This document shows, in pieces, positions 50,745 to 60,417 of a stretch of DNA of 64,000 bases. The translations under genes and the position numbers were made by a program. The DNA lies in assembly GCA_029262375.1 (NCBI GenBank), contig JAJCZM010000039.1, forward strand, positions 62,001 to 126,000. The letters are read 5' to 3'. The notes under the pieces are model-generated. The model did not search any database, was not told where the DNA came from, and was given only the letters and a program-made list of their open reading frames with translations. Each line of letters opens with the position of its first letter. Within the stretch, counting starts at the first letter, position 1. Source of the stretch: Deltaproteobacteria bacterium. Lineage in GTDB: Bacteria > Desulfobacterota > Binatia > UBA1149 > SPBQ01.

Positions 50745-51517
50745 GCGCTTATTAAAGAAGCCAGCGTGGCCCCGGGCCGTTCGGACTTCATGAAGGTCTC
50801 GCCGATCAGGAAGCCCGCAACGCCGATTCGCTCAAGATCGGCAAGCTCAGCCGGGTCTCCGAGTCCACTCTCCGAGATCACGGTCGCGTCGTCCGGCATC
50901 AACGCCATGAGTCGGCGCGTCACGTCGATCGAGGTCTCAAAGGTCTTGAGGTTGCGATTGTTCACGCCGATGAGACGGGCGCCGATGCGATCGGCTATCT
51001 CGAGTTCGGCCTCGTCATGCACCTCGACCAGAACGTCCATGGACTCTTCGTGAGCAGCCGCATTGAGGTCCCCCAGCAGCGACTCGTCCAGTGCAGCCAC
51101 GATCAGAAGAACGGCATCGGCACCGGCCTCTCGCGCCTGCGTGATCTGGTAGTCATCGATGACGAAATCTTTGCGTAACAACGGGCAAACACATGCCGCG
51201 CGCGCCGCACGCAGGTCGTCAAGACTTCCCTGAAAGAACGGACCATCGGTGAGCACAGATATACACGCCGCCCCGCCCGCTGCGTAGTCACGTGCGAGTT
51301 CGGCCGGATCGAAGAGTTCGCGAATCACGCCCTTCGACGGCGACGCCCGCTTGATCTCCGCGATGATACGGCGCCCGCCCGTCTGCCGAAGCCTTGCCGC
51401 AAAGCCCTTCCTGGCCGACGCGTAACTCGCAGACGCGCGGAGCGAACTCTGCGGAACGCTCGCACGCGCGGACGCGACTTCGTCACGCTTCGCTTCCAAA
51501 ATACGATCGAGGATCAC
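50741..51517 (-). CDS. trpC: Indole-3-glycerol phosphate synthase
   Basis: TrpC closes CdRP to indole-3-glycerol phosphate. The 258-residue TIM barrel carries LDRILEAKRDEV, the substrate and catalytic loop IIAEIKRASPSKG, LLRKDFVIDDYQ, GVNNRNLKTFE and VISESGLG. All the family's catalytic lysine/glutamate blocks are present. The start is a GTG at 51517 in a GTGA overlap with trpD. It is monofunctional and placed before trpF in pathway order. Confidence 0.96.
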   Translation of the reverse strand: MILDRILEAKRDEVASARASVPQSSLRASASYASARKGFAARLRQTGGRRIIAEIKRASPSKGVIRELFDPAELARDYAAGGAACISVLTDGPFFQGSLDDLRAARAACVCPLLRKDFVIDDYQITQAREAGADAVLLIVAALDESLLGDLNAAAHEESMDVLVEVHDEAELEIADRIGARLIGVNNRNLKTFETSIDVTRRLMALMPDDATVISESGLGDPAELADLERIGVAGFLIGETFMKSERPGATLASLISA

Positions 51518-52527
51518 CGCCGCACCCCGCGTGAGAACGCAACGAACGCATCGAGCACCGCAAGCGCACGACCGTCGGCCATCAGCGCACGAGCCGATTC
51601 GACTCCGCCGGCCATCGACGGTGCGATTCCCGCGACATACACCGCGGCACCGGCATTGAGCACTACCGCATCCGCCTTCGGCCCCGGTGTACCTCCGAGC
51701 ACTGCACGGATCGCAGCTGCGCTTTCGTCGGCATCTCCGCTATCGAGTTCCGTCGGATTACACGGCGTAACGCCGAACTCGTGCGGATCGATCGTCCAGC
51801 GCCGAATGCCGCCGTTGCGCAGTTCGGCAACTTCTGTCGATCCGACGGGCGTGATCTCGTCGCTACCATCACTACCGTGGACGACCATGGCATGCTCAGC
51901 GCCAAGCTCCGCGAGAGCCTGTGCAACGGGCTCGAGCCAGTGCTCAGAAAATATTCCCAGCACTTGCCGCGTTGCTGCGGCCGGGTTCGCCAACGGACCG
52001 GTAAGATTAAAAAGCGTGCGAAACCCGAGCTCGCGGCGCGGCCCAACGACGTGGCGAACCGCCGGGTGGTAGAGCGGTGCGAACAGAAATGCGATTCCCA
52101 CCTCGTCGATAGCCCGGACTGCGTCAGACGGTGAGAGCTCGATATTCGCGCCCAGAGCTTCGAGAACATCGGCGGCACCGACCTTACCCGAGGCGGCGCG
52201 ATTGCCATGTTTCGCAACGCGCGCACCGGCGGCGGCCGCTACGAAGGCGGATGCTGTCGAGATGTTGAAATAACCGAGACCATCTCCGCCCGTGCCGCAG
52301 GTATCGACGAGCGGCCCTGCGGCGTCCACGCGAACGCCACGCGAGCGCATGATCCGGACGGCTGCAACGAGTTCGCCGACGGTCTCGCCTTTTACACGAA
52401 GCGCGGTCAGAAAAGATCCGATCTGTGCCGGTGTTGCTTCACCGTCCATGATCAGCGCAACCGCGCGCTCGACTTCTGCGGTGTCCAGGTCCTTACCATC
52501 GGCGAGTTTTGCGAGAACCTGCTTCAC
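51514..52527 (-). CDS. trpD: Anthranilate phosphoribosyltransferase
   Basis: TrpD attaches phosphoribose from PRPP to anthranilate. In 337 residues the PRPP-binding CGTGGDGLGYFNIST and the following VAKHGNRAASGKVGAADVLEALG are the diagnostic blocks. It also has HPAVRHVVGPRRELGFRTLFNL. No TrpG glutamine amidotransferase domain is fused at its N-terminus, which starts directly as TrpD. The GTG at 52527 is in a GTGA overlap with trpE, where trpG would usually lie. Confidence 0.96.
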   Translation of the reverse strand: MKQVLAKLADGKDLDTAEVERAVALIMDGEATPAQIGSFLTALRVKGETVGELVAAVRIMRSRGVRVDAAGPLVDTCGTGGDGLGYFNISTASAFVAAAAGARVAKHGNRAASGKVGAADVLEALGANIELSPSDAVRAIDEVGIAFLFAPLYHPAVRHVVGPRRELGFRTLFNLTGPLANPAAATRQVLGIFSEHWLEPVAQALAELGAEHAMVVHGSDGSDEITPVGSTEVAELRNGGIRRWTIDPHEFGVTPCNPTELDSGDADESAAAIRAVLGGTPGPKADAVVLNAGAAVYVAGIAPSMAGGVESARALMADGRALAVLDAFVAFSRGVRR

Positions 52528-53999
52528 GGTTTCTCGATCTCGACGGCACGCTCGAGTGCGAGCAAAATACCGCGCGCCTTCTGTTCACATTCCGCCTGCT
52601 CCTGCGCCGGGTCGGAGTCGGCGACAATGCCCGCACCGGCTTGGAGATAAACCGTGTCGTTTTTGACGACGACGGTGCGAATAGCGATACACGTGTCCAA
52701 ATTGCCGGAGAAGTCGACATACCCGACCGCACCGCCGTACACCCCGCGGCGGGTGATCTCGAGTTCCTCGATGATTTCCATGGCACGCACCTTGGGTGCC
52801 CCGCTCAACGTCCCGGCTGGGAACGTTGCACGGAATGCGTCGAAACAGTTGGCGTCTTCGCGAAGCTGTCCGACCACGTGGGAGACGATGTGGTTCACGT
52901 GGCTGTACTTCTCGATAGTCATTTGTTCGGCGACACGCACCGAGCCGACCTCCGCAACGCGGCCGATATCGTTACGCCCGAGATCTAGAAGCATGATGTG
53001 CTCCGCCTGCTCTTTGGGGTCCGCGAGCATCTTCTCGACCAGCTCGCGATCTTCGTCGGGGGTGGCTCCGCGTCGAATCGTTCCTGCGATCGGCCGCACA
53101 CAGACTTCCCGTCCTTCGACTTTCACCATCACTTCGGGCGATGCGCCGACGACGATCTCGGTCTCTAGATCGAGATAGAACATGTACGGCGACGGATTGA
53201 TCGTTCGCAGCGCGCGATAGATCGAGAAGGGGTGGCTGGCCAGCGGCTGGCTGAATCGCTGTGAAAGAACCACCTGAATGATGTCGCCGGCACGGATGTA
53301 CTCACGTGCCGCCTCGACCGAGGCGGCGTACTCAGCGGGAGTGAGATTGGACTTCGGCGCTTCGAAGCTCGCCGCCGCCGCTCGCGGCGCTTTCGGCGCT
53401 GCTTCCGCCAAGCGCATTGAGGTCGCGGCAACACGCTCACTCGCAGCCTCGTACGCGGCCTTCGGATCGTCGCCCGGCTCGAGATGGGCCAGGCTCACGA
53501 CCTTCATCGTATGCGACACGTTGTCGAAGAGAATGAAATTGTCAGCGATGACGCCGGCGATGTCCGCGACTTCAAGATCGTCTTCGGTGTCTACCGGCAA
53601 CCGCTCTACGTAGCGCACGACATCGTAGGCCAGATACCCGACGAAACCTCCCGCGAAACGCGACAGGCCATCGACCTGCGCTTGTTTGAAGGGTTCGAGG
53701 ACTTTCTCGAGCGCCGCGAGCGGATCTCCCTCGATGACGTCGACCAAGCCGCCGCGATGGGTCACCTCGAGCCGCCCACCTCGTCCACGCAACACCATCA
53801 ACGGATCGGTACCGAGCACGCTGTAGCGTCCCCAGCGATCGCCGCCCTCAACGCTCTCGAGCAAGAATCCTTGCCCACCCTGATGTAGCTTCAGAAACGC
53901 TGAGACCGGCGTATCCAAGTCGGCGGCGATTTCCCGATATACGGGAATGGTGTTGGCCGACTCGGCCAGGCGAGAGAACTCTTGGAGTGAGGGATTCAT
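52524..53999 (-). CDS. trpE: Anthranilate synthase component I
   Basis: TrpE makes anthranilate from chorismate, using ammonia that normally comes from TrpG. The 491-residue protein includes the feedback site LLESVEG, implying tryptophan inhibition. The chorismate-binding domain has IRAGDIIQVVLSQRF, PIAGTIRRGAT, LLDLGRNDIGRV and GTLSGAPKVRAMEII. It ends normally without a fused amidotransferase. It begins the trp run 42 bases after the SPOR gene. No leader peptide, anti-TRAP or attenuator was recognised. Confidence 0.96.
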   Translation of the reverse strand: MNPSLQEFSRLAESANTIPVYREIAADLDTPVSAFLKLHQGGQGFLLESVEGGDRWGRYSVLGTDPLMVLRGRGGRLEVTHRGGLVDVIEGDPLAALEKVLEPFKQAQVDGLSRFAGGFVGYLAYDVVRYVERLPVDTEDDLEVADIAGVIADNFILFDNVSHTMKVVSLAHLEPGDDPKAAYEAASERVAATSMRLAEAAPKAPRAAAASFEAPKSNLTPAEYAASVEAAREYIRAGDIIQVVLSQRFSQPLASHPFSIYRALRTINPSPYMFYLDLETEIVVGASPEVMVKVEGREVCVRPIAGTIRRGATPDEDRELVEKMLADPKEQAEHIMLLDLGRNDIGRVAEVGSVRVAEQMTIEKYSHVNHIVSHVVGQLREDANCFDAFRATFPAGTLSGAPKVRAMEIIEELEITRRGVYGGAVGYVDFSGNLDTCIAIRTVVVKNDTVYLQAGAGIVADSDPAQEQAECEQKARGILLALERAVEIEKP

Positions 54000-54041
54000 T
54001 GTGCGCGCACCCGTGACCGGTTCGACCGCGGGGCGGGCTCG

Positions 54042-54770
54042 TCAGCGATAGCGGCTGACGTAGGCCTGCTGAAGACCCAGTTTTCTCAAGCGAGTCTCCA
54101 TCACCTGGGCCGATTCCAGGTCGTCATATATGCCAATTCGCACACGATACCAGCTACCACTGGTATCCTCGACCTCGGAGACGAAGGCGCCGATGCGCTG
54201 CTTCTTCAGCCCGTGGGCGAGATCCTCGGCCTCGGTCTTGTTGCGTGTCGCCAGCACCTGGACTGTGTAGGGCACCGCCGGTACCGCCGGAGTTACAACT
54301 TCGGCGCCTTGGCCGCCTTGAGCACCTAGGGCCTCCGGGGCCGGCTCTACAGGGCCGAGATTCGCGGCGGCAACGACATCATCCTCGCGACGCAGTGCGG
54401 GCTGTACTACCGGTTTGGCCGGTACACGCTCAGGCTTGGCCGCAGCCGCCGCTAGCGATGCCGCAACGGTCGCGTCCATGGTACTGGCGGCGCTGGGAGT
54501 CTCGGCCGCAGGAATGCCGGGCGCCGCGGCCGGGCCCGGAACCGGCGAAATGGCGGCCATCGGGCCGCGCGCCACGGCAACCAGCTTCGGAGGTTCGGCG
54601 ACGGGAATTCTCGCCACTTGGTCGTTTATACCGGCGTGATGCGCAGGAAGGCCGCGTCCGACGTAGATCCCGAAGAGAAAGATCGAGGCGGTTGCCCCGA
54701 GAGCACAGGCAGCGACAAGCCCAAGCTGGACTGCGGTAAACTCAATCGTCGCTCTTTGTCGACGCGCCAT
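54042..54770 (-). CDS. SPOR domain-containing membrane protein
   Basis: A 242-residue bitopic protein: a short basic cytoplasmic N-terminus, one membrane helix (about 15-37, LGLVAACALGATASIFLFGIYV), then a long Ala/Pro/Val-rich periplasmic stretch. The C-terminal about 75 residues form an SPOR-type domain (YTVQVLATRNKTEAEDLAHGL and YRVRIGIYDDLESAQVMETR). SPOR domains bind denuded peptidoglycan at division sites. The gene sits between argS and trpE, 12 bases after argS, and many genomes keep argS next to an SPOR gene. Function in division is inferred from the domain. Confidence 0.88.
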   Translation of the reverse strand: MARRQRATIEFTAVQLGLVAACALGATASIFLFGIYVGRGLPAHHAGINDQVARIPVAEPPKLVAVARGPMAAISPVPGPAAAPGIPAAETPSAASTMDATVAASLAAAAAKPERVPAKPVVQPALRREDDVVAAANLGPVEPAPEALGAQGGQGAEVVTPAVPAVPYTVQVLATRNKTEAEDLAHGLKKQRIGAFVSEVEDTSGSWYRVRIGIYDDLESAQVMETRLRKLGLQQAYVSRYR

Positions 54771-54782
54771 CGCTCGCTCAAT

Positions 54783-56447
54783 CTACATGCGGTCCGGCGC
54801 ACTCACACCGACCAACCGTAGCGCCCGGCCGATTACCTGTTTCACAGCCTGCACCAGCAGCAGCCGGCCGGCAGTGAGATCAGCATCGTCGGTCACACAC
54901 TTGTGACGAGTATAGAACCGGTGGAACTCGCCCGCGAGCCTCTGGACATAAAATACCACACGATGCGGCTCGTATGCGGCCGCGGCCCCCTCGACGACCT
55001 CTGGGAATTCGTTGAGTGTGCGGATTAGAGCAATCTCGTCCTCGTTGCCGAGAGCCGCGGCGACACCGAGCGAAGGCTCCAGCAGTACGACACCCTTCGC
55101 CTCTGCCTGGCGAAAGATTCCTGCGATACGGGTATGTGCGTACTGGACGTAGAACACGGGGTTCTCTGCGGTCTGTCTTCGCGCCAATTCTAGGTCGAAC
55201 TCCAGCTGTGCGTCGGCCTTGCGCATGAGGAAGAAAAAGCGCGCGAGGTCGGGTCCGACTTCGTCTACGACTTGGCGTAATTCCACAAACTCGCCGGTTC
55301 GCTTGCCCATCCGCACGGGCTCGCCGTCGCGAGTGAGGTTCACGATCTGGACGAGTAGAACGCGGAAACGTTTCGAGTCCAGCCCAAGTGCTTCGAGTGC
55401 GGCCCCGACGCGTTTCACGTAGCCGTGATGGTCGGCGCCCCAGACATCGATGATTTCGTCATAGCCGCGCGTGAATTTGCTGCGGTGATACGCGATGTCG
55501 CTGGCGAAGTAAGTGAGATCTCCGTTGCTCTTTACGACGGTTCTATCCTTATCGTCGCCAAAACCGGTCGAGCGAAACCAGAGCGCCCCCTCGTGCTCGT
55601 ACAGATGCTGCGTCTTCTTCAGCTCTTCGGTCGCAGCCGAGACCGTGCCGTCCTCGCGCAGAGCCTTCTCGCTGGTGAAACAGTCGAACTCAATCCCAAA
55701 CTCTGCGAGGTCAACGCGAATGCGCTCGAGCAGGAGATCGCCGCCGAAAGATCGTGCGGCGTCTACGGCCTCTCCTTCCGGCGCGTCGGCCCATTTGTCT
55801 CCGTCACGCTCGCGTAACGCCTTCGCCACGTCGATGACGTAGTCGCCGGGATAGCCCTCATCGGGGAACTCCGATGCGCGCCCACACAGCTCCAGGTAGC
55901 GCGCATAGACGGACTGGCCGAGCATCTCCATCTGTCGGCCGGCGTCGTTGACGTAGTACTCTCGGTCGACATCGTACCCCGACGCCGCGAGCACGCGGGC
56001 CAGCGCATCGCCGACTACTGCACCTCGCCCGTGACCGATGTGCAACGGCCCGGTCGGGTTGGCGGACACGAACTCCACCTGTACTCGTCGTCCTTCACCG
56101 ACGCGGGACGACCCGAAATCGTCGCCGGCCGAAATGATCTCCAGCAGACGTCCACGCCACGCGTCATCGCTGAACGAAAAATTGATGAAGCCCGGACCTG
56201 CAATCTCGACATCGCGCAGCAGGTCCGTTGAACGGTCAAGACGCTCACAAATCACCTCGGCTATTGCACGAGGGGCCATCTTGGCGGGCTTTGCGAGCGA
56301 CATCGCAATGTTGCTCGCAAGATCGCCGTGGGTGGGGTCGCGTGGAACTTCTAGGTGTGCAACAGGAACTCTCTCCAGACTAAGCACGCCGTCAGCGCAC
56401 GCCTTCTCGAGAGCCTGAGAAATGAGATCTCTAAGAGCGTCCTTCAT
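54783..56447 (-). CDS. argS: Arginyl-tRNA synthetase
   Basis: A class I aminoacyl-tRNA synthetase. The 554 residues show an N-terminal tRNA-binding domain (about 1-100), the HIGH motif in NPTGPLHIGHG (136-139), EYYVNDAGRQMEMLG, and a KMSKS-like loop with RMGKRTGEFVEL. The C-terminal anticodon-binding domain starts near 440 and ends ALRLVGVSAPDRM. The start is the ATG at 56447; the frame is open to 56477, but the extra residues come from a 10-base repeat array and have no family match. A normal ribosome-binding site is not evident in front of it. Confidence 0.95.
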   Translation of the reverse strand: MKDALRDLISQALEKACADGVLSLERVPVAHLEVPRDPTHGDLASNIAMSLAKPAKMAPRAIAEVICERLDRSTDLLRDVEIAGPGFINFSFSDDAWRGRLLEIISAGDDFGSSRVGEGRRVQVEFVSANPTGPLHIGHGRGAVVGDALARVLAASGYDVDREYYVNDAGRQMEMLGQSVYARYLELCGRASEFPDEGYPGDYVIDVAKALRERDGDKWADAPEGEAVDAARSFGGDLLLERIRVDLAEFGIEFDCFTSEKALREDGTVSAATEELKKTQHLYEHEGALWFRSTGFGDDKDRTVVKSNGDLTYFASDIAYHRSKFTRGYDEIIDVWGADHHGYVKRVGAALEALGLDSKRFRVLLVQIVNLTRDGEPVRMGKRTGEFVELRQVVDEVGPDLARFFFLMRKADAQLEFDLELARRQTAENPVFYVQYAHTRIAGIFRQAEAKGVVLLEPSLGVAAALGNEDEIALIRTLNEFPEVVEGAAAAYEPHRVVFYVQRLAGEFHRFYTRHKCVTDDADLTAGRLLLVQAVKQVIGRALRLVGVSAPDRM

Positions 56448-56491
56448 TACGGTGCATGACCGCACATGACGGCGCATGACCGCGATGACGG
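56443..56491. repeat. Tandem 10-base repeats around the argS start codon
   Basis: Five degenerate units read CSGTCATGYG on the minus strand, the last (CCGTAATGAA) containing the argS ATG. Four are exactly 10 bases apart; the distal one is a base short. ATG or ATC triplets recur in all three frames ahead of the true start. Confidence 0.7.
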
Positions 56492-56555
56492 CGCTCGATG
56501 GCGTTCCGGCATCACGGCCGCGAGCGCGGCGGTCGGCAGCGCTCGGGTGACTTCG

Positions 56556-56954
56556 CTACTCCGTCGCAGCCTCGGCCGCATCACCACCAGCCTGGGCCGG
56601 TAGTTCGGTCAGTTCGATGATCGACATGGGAGCATTGTCTCCACGCCGATTACCAACCTTGATGATGCGCGTGTACCCGCCCGGCCGATTCGCGAATCTC
56701 GGTGCGACCTCTTCAAACAGATGAGCCAACGCCTTGTCGGTCTGGATGAACCTGCGCGCCCGTCTGCGGGCAGCCACGGTCCGTCGCTTGCCGAGCGTTA
56801 TCATCTTGTCGGCAACGCGACGGAGCTCTTTCGCTTTGGCGTCGGTCGTCTGGATGCGACCGTTTTCGATCAACGAGGTCACCATATTGCGCAACATCGC
56901 ACGTCGGTGCGAGGCATTACGCGAGAGCTGGCGACCCGACTTGAGATGTCGCAT
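56556..56954 (-). CDS. rplQ: 50S ribosomal protein L17
   Basis: L17 lies near the exit of the 50S tunnel. The 132-residue protein begins [20 protein letters not shown], the family signature, and continues with the tRNA-independent core [16 protein letters not shown]. It ends with an acidic Ala/Glu tail. It follows rpoA by 3 bases, the conserved end of the alpha operon. The 108 bases to argS contain no intrinsic terminator, only the short repeats listed separately. Confidence 0.97.
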   Translation of the reverse strand: MRHLKSGRQLSRNASHRRAMLRNMVTSLIENGRIQTTDAKAKELRRVADKMITLGKRRTVAARRRARRFIQTDKALAHLFEEVAPRFANRPGGYTRIIKVGNRRGDNAPMSIIELTELPAQAGGDAAEAATE

Positions 56955-56957
56955 GGC

Positions 56958-57974
56958 CTAGTACTTCTCCTGCTCCAGACGCATTCGATCGAGAGTCTCG
57001 CGGTCGGGGAAGCTGGTGAGCTTCATACCCAGACCGAGGCCCATCTCCGAAAGCAACTCCTTGATTTCAAGCAGGGACTTACGGCCGAAGTTCTTCGTCT
57101 TGAGCATCTCGGCTTCGCTGCGCTGAACGAGCTCGCCGATATACTTGATGTCGGCGTTCTGTAGACAGTTCGCCGAGCGCACGGAAAGTTCCAACTCGTC
57201 GACGCAACGAAAGAGGTTTTCGTTTAGCGGTTCCGCCTCCGGCTCCGCGATCGCTTCCTGCGACTCGATCTCATCGACATCGAAGTTGATCAGCACCGAC
57301 AGCTGGTCCTGCAAGACGCGCGCAGCGATGCCGAGCGCGTCATCCGGACGTAAGCTACCGTCGGTCCAAATCTCCATCGTCAGGCGATCATAGTCGGTTC
57401 GCTGGCCGACACGCGCGCTGGTGACGTTGAAGTTCACCTTCGTGACCGGAGAAAACACGGCGTCCATGGCAACCATGCCGACCGGCGCGTCTTCATCGCG
57501 GTTGCGATCTGCTGCGACGTAGCCGCTGCCGCGCTTCGCGACAACTTCCATTCTGAGCGTCGCACCGGGCAACAACGTCGCGATCGGGCGTTCGGGATTC
57601 AGGACCTCAACATTGGGTCCGAACTGAATGTCGCCCGCTTTGACCACTCCGTCGCGACTCACTTCGACAATGCCGGTGTGGCGCTGCCCTTCGTGAATCT
57701 TGAGGCGCACCTCTTTCAGGTTGAGGATGATGTCGGTCACATCCTCGGTCACACCGTCGATCGTCGAGAACTCGTGCAACACGCCGTCGATCTTGCAGGC
57801 GGTGACCGCCGCACCCTTCAGCGACGAGAGCAGTACGCGACGAAGCGCGTTGCCGATCGTGGTGCCATAGCCGCGCTCGAACGCCTCCAGATCGAAGCGA
57901 CCATACGCTTCCTCTAGTGCGCGAATCTCCAGTTTGGGACGAATGAGATCCTTCCAATTATCCAACACTTGCAT
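56958..57974 (-). CDS. rpoA: DNA-directed RNA polymerase alpha subunit
   Basis: RpoA dimerises to scaffold beta and beta' and contacts UP elements. In 338 residues the N-terminal domain (about 1-235) has [21 protein letters not shown] and the family [22 protein letters not shown] linker enriched in Glu/Ala/Pro leads to the C-terminal domain (about 258-325) with [19 protein letters not shown] and [13 protein letters not shown], the DNA-binding residues. It follows rpsD by 50 bases. The CarD/CdnL in this window is a candidate partner of the polymerase. Confidence 0.98.
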   Translation of the reverse strand: MQVLDNWKDLIRPKLEIRALEEAYGRFDLEAFERGYGTTIGNALRRVLLSSLKGAAVTACKIDGVLHEFSTIDGVTEDVTDIILNLKEVRLKIHEGQRHTGIVEVSRDGVVKAGDIQFGPNVEVLNPERPIATLLPGATLRMEVVAKRGSGYVAADRNRDEDAPVGMVAMDAVFSPVTKVNFNVTSARVGQRTDYDRLTMEIWTDGSLRPDDALGIAARVLQDQLSVLINFDVDEIESQEAIAEPEAEPLNENLFRCVDELELSVRSANCLQNADIKYIGELVQRSEAEMLKTKNFGRKSLLEIKELLSEMGLGLGMKLTSFPDRETLDRMRLEQEKY

Positions 57975-58024
57975 GTATCGCTCGCTCCATCCTCGCGGGC
58001 GCCGCCGCCCGCATCACTTGTCGC

Positions 58025-58654
58025 CTACTTCGAATACAACTCGACAACGAGTCGCTCGTTAACCGGAATTGCGAGATCGTCTCGCTCAGGCAACTTCACG
58101 ATTTTGCCGGTGAACTTGTCGGCATCCATCTCAAGCCAATCCGGCAGACCGCGACGACCCGCGAACTCGATGGATTGCTTGAAGACGTCCTTCTGACGGC
58201 TCTTCTCTACAATGGTCACCTCGTCGCCGGGGCGCGTGAGATAGGATGGGATGTTCACACGCTTCCCGTTCACCATGAAGTGACGATGTCGCACTAACTG
58301 CCGAGCTTCAGCACGTGAACGTGCCAAGCCCAGTCGATAGACCATGTTGTCCAAACGACTTTCGAGCAGTGTCAGCAACGCTGGGCCGGTGACTTCGCGC
58401 GACCGCTCAGCCATGTCGAAGTACTTCCGGAACTGCTTCTCGAGCAAACCGTACATTCGTTTGAGGCGCTGCTTCTCACGAAGCTGCATCGCGTACTCGG
58501 ACGCTTTGCGGCGTCGCCCCTGGCCGTGCTGACCGGGAGCGTAGTTGCGACGCTCGATCGCACACTTGTCCGTGTAACAACGATCGCCCTTGAGGAAGAG
58601 TTTGAGGCCCTCTCTTCGGCACAAGCGGCAGACCGGATCGGTGTATCTTGCCAT
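58025..58654 (-). CDS. rpsD: 30S ribosomal protein S4, zinc-binding form
   Basis: S4 nucleates 30S assembly and, in many bacteria, represses the alpha operon by binding its mRNA. The 209-residue protein has the four cysteines of the zinc form (Cys9, Cys12, Cys26, Cys31) and the S4 RNA-binding fold containing [20 protein letters not shown]. No S4-binding pseudoknot was recognised ahead of rpsM. It lies 38 bases after rpsK. Confidence 0.97.
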   Translation of the reverse strand: MARYTDPVCRLCRREGLKLFLKGDRCYTDKCAIERRNYAPGQHGQGRRRKASEYAMQLREKQRLKRMYGLLEKQFRKYFDMAERSREVTGPALLTLLESRLDNMVYRLGLARSRAEARQLVRHRHFMVNGKRVNIPSYLTRPGDEVTIVEKSRQKDVFKQSIEFAGRRGLPDWLEMDADKFTGKIVKLPERDDLAIPVNERLVVELYSK

Positions 58655-58692
58655 CTATCGATATCCTCGTTCAGTCCAGCAGTAGCCGAGAC

Positions 58693-59094
58693 TCATACGC
58701 GCCGCTTCTTCGGCGGGCGGCAACCGTTATGCGGGATGGGAGTGACGTCGCGAATCGCCGACACCTGAAAACCCGCTGCTCCGAGAGCGCGCACCGCCGA
58801 TTCGCGGCCTGCACCCGGGCCTTTCACCAATACAGTGATGTTGCGCATCCCCATATCGATCGCGACACGGGCGGCTCGCTCTGCGGCCATCTGCGCCGCA
58901 AAGGGCGTGCCCTTTCGCGACCCTTTGAAGCCGGCAGAGCCGGCACTATTCCACGACACCACATTCCCCTTCGTATCGGTGATTGTGATCTTCGTATTGT
59001 TGAAGGTCGCCCGGATATGGGCGATGCCTTCAGCGCCTACCCGTTTACCCTTTCTACGCCGCGCAGCGGCCGATGCTTGTTGTCTTGTCGCCAT
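58693..59094 (-). CDS. rpsK: 30S ribosomal protein S11
   Basis: S11 lies on the 30S platform. The 133-residue protein begins with a basic tail and has the family [18 protein letters not shown] and [20 protein letters not shown]. It ends with [13 protein letters not shown] as expected. The gene lies 22 bases after rpsM in the conserved alpha operon order. Confidence 0.97.
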   Translation of the reverse strand: MATRQQASAAARRRKGKRVGAEGIAHIRATFNNTKITITDTKGNVVSWNSAGSAGFKGSRKGTPFAAQMAAERAARVAIDMGMRNITVLVKGPGAGRESAVRALGAAGFQVSAIRDVTPIPHNGCRPPKKRRV

Positions 59095-59116
59095 TTAAAC
59101 GTCCAATTTCATCCCG

Positions 59117-59497
59117 CTAGCGCTTCGGCGCCTGCTTCTTGCCCGCGATGGCCTTACGCGGCCCCTTACGTGTACGAGCGTTTGTGTGCGTACGCTGGCC
59201 CTTCACCGGCAGACTGCGCCGATGCCGGAGGCCGCGGTAGCAACCGAGATCCATGTAGCGCTTGATGTTCGTTGCGATTTCACGCCGCAGATCACCCTCG
59301 ACCTTATGGTTCTCGTCGATGATCTTACGGATCGCGTTCACGTCCGCGTCATCGAGCTCGTCGGAATTCTTACCGACATCGATATTCGCTTCCGTGAGGA
59401 TCTTTTGCGCACTGGTCCGACCGATGCCGTAGATATACGTCAGCGCAATTTCCATGCGCTTATTTCTAGGCAGGTCTACTCCCGCTATTCGTGCCAT
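59117..59497 (-). CDS. rpsM: 30S ribosomal protein S13
   Basis: S13 forms bridges between the subunits and contacts the P-site tRNA. The 126-residue protein has the N-terminal [20 protein letters not shown] and the helix-two-turns-helix RNA-binding region. The conserved [20 protein letters not shown] and the basic tail ending KKQAPKR are typical. It starts 30 bases after rpmJ and opens the alpha operon. Confidence 0.97.
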   Translation of the reverse strand: MARIAGVDLPRNKRMEIALTYIYGIGRTSAQKILTEANIDVGKNSDELDDADVNAIRKIIDENHKVEGDLRREIATNIKRYMDLGCYRGLRHRRSLPVKGQRTHTNARTRKGPRKAIAGKKQAPKR

Positions 59498-59527
59498 ACG
59501 TGTCGCCTCTTCTCTACTTGGCTCTGC

Positions 59528-59641
59528 TAGCCCTGCCGCTGCTTGTGGCGCGGGTTCTTACACATGACGCGAATCACGCCCTTGCGTTTTATGATCTTGC
59601 AATCACGGCAAATCTTTTTGACAGATGCTCTGACTTTCATT
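59528..59641 (-). CDS. rpmJ: 50S ribosomal protein L36, zinc-ribbon form
   Basis: A 37-residue protein: ATG at 59641, TAG at 59528. It has the L36 start [15 protein letters not shown] and the zinc ligands Cys11, Cys14, Cys27 and His32. It lies between map (17 bases upstream) and rpsM, its usual place. It is easily missed because of its size. The gene infA, often found between map and rpmJ, is absent here. Confidence 0.95.
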
Positions 59642-59658
59642 GTCTCTCTCGGGCGCCC

Positions 59659-60417
59659 TTACACCTTCGTCAGTATTTCAGGGCCATCATCGGTGATGGC
59701 GATCGTATGCTCGAAATGCGCAGCGCGACGTCCGTCTGCGGTAACCGCGGTCCAGCCGTCATCGAGGACGCGTACTGCGGCCGTACCTTGGTTGACCATT
59801 GGCTCGACTGCGAGCACCATGCCTGCGCGCAACCCGCGCCCCTTTCCACGACTTCCGTAGTTAGGCACCTGCGGTTCCTCGTGCAATGCACGGCCGATGC
59901 CGTGCCCGACAAAGTCCCGCACGACGGAAAAGCCTTCCGCTTCGGCCACTTCTTGGACAGCGGCGCCTATATCCCCCAACCGGTTGCCCGGACGCATCTG
60001 TTCAATGCCGGCATACAGGCTACGCTCGGTGACCTCCAGCAGTCGCTGGTTCTCTTCGTCAATCTCCCCGACAGCCAGCGTGACCGCCGAATCCCCATAG
60101 AAGCCATCGATCTCGACGCCGAAATCCAAGCTCAGGATATCGCCCTCGACAACCTCTCGCTCCGAGGGAATTCCGTGAACGATCTCTTCGTTGATCGACG
60201 TACATAACACTGCGGGGAAAACATTCGGCCCGACTTTATAGTTCTTGAAAGCGGACCGTGCGCCGGCCTCGCCGATGCGCTTTTCAGCGACACGATCGAG
60301 TTCCGCCGTGGTGATTCCCGGCCTGACCAACGTACGTAGCTCTGCGAGAATGCTGCCGACGATCTGTGCGGGTCTGCGCATCTTCTCAATCTCAGCTGCG
60401 GTCTTGAGCTCGATCAT
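59659..60417 (-). CDS. map: Methionine aminopeptidase, type I
   Basis: Map removes N-terminal Met from nascent chains. In 252 residues the metal ligands lie in ILSLDFGVEIDGFYGDSAV (two Asp), GHGIGRALHEEPQVP (His) and the late Glu motifs near EPMVNQG and FEHTIAIT. It overlaps adk by four bases (ATGA), the standard spc-operon arrangement. It is the shorter form without an N-terminal SH3-binding zinc extension. Confidence 0.96.
   Translation of the reverse strand: MIELKTAAEIEKMRRPAQIVGSILAELRTLVRPGITTAELDRVAEKRIGEAGARSAFKNYKVGPNVFPAVLCTSINEEIVHGIPSEREVVEGDILSLDFGVEIDGFYGDSAVTLAVGEIDEENQRLLEVTERSLYAGIEQMRPGNRLGDIGAAVQEVAEAEGFSVVRDFVGHGIGRALHEEPQVPNYGSRGKGRGLRAGMVLAVEPMVNQGTAAVRVLDDGWTAVTADGRRAAHFEHTIAITDDGPEILTKV

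Noticed and set aside
56517-56530. GC-rich hairpin between rplQ and argS
   Set aside because: Five-base stem with no following T-run; not a credible rho-independent terminator.
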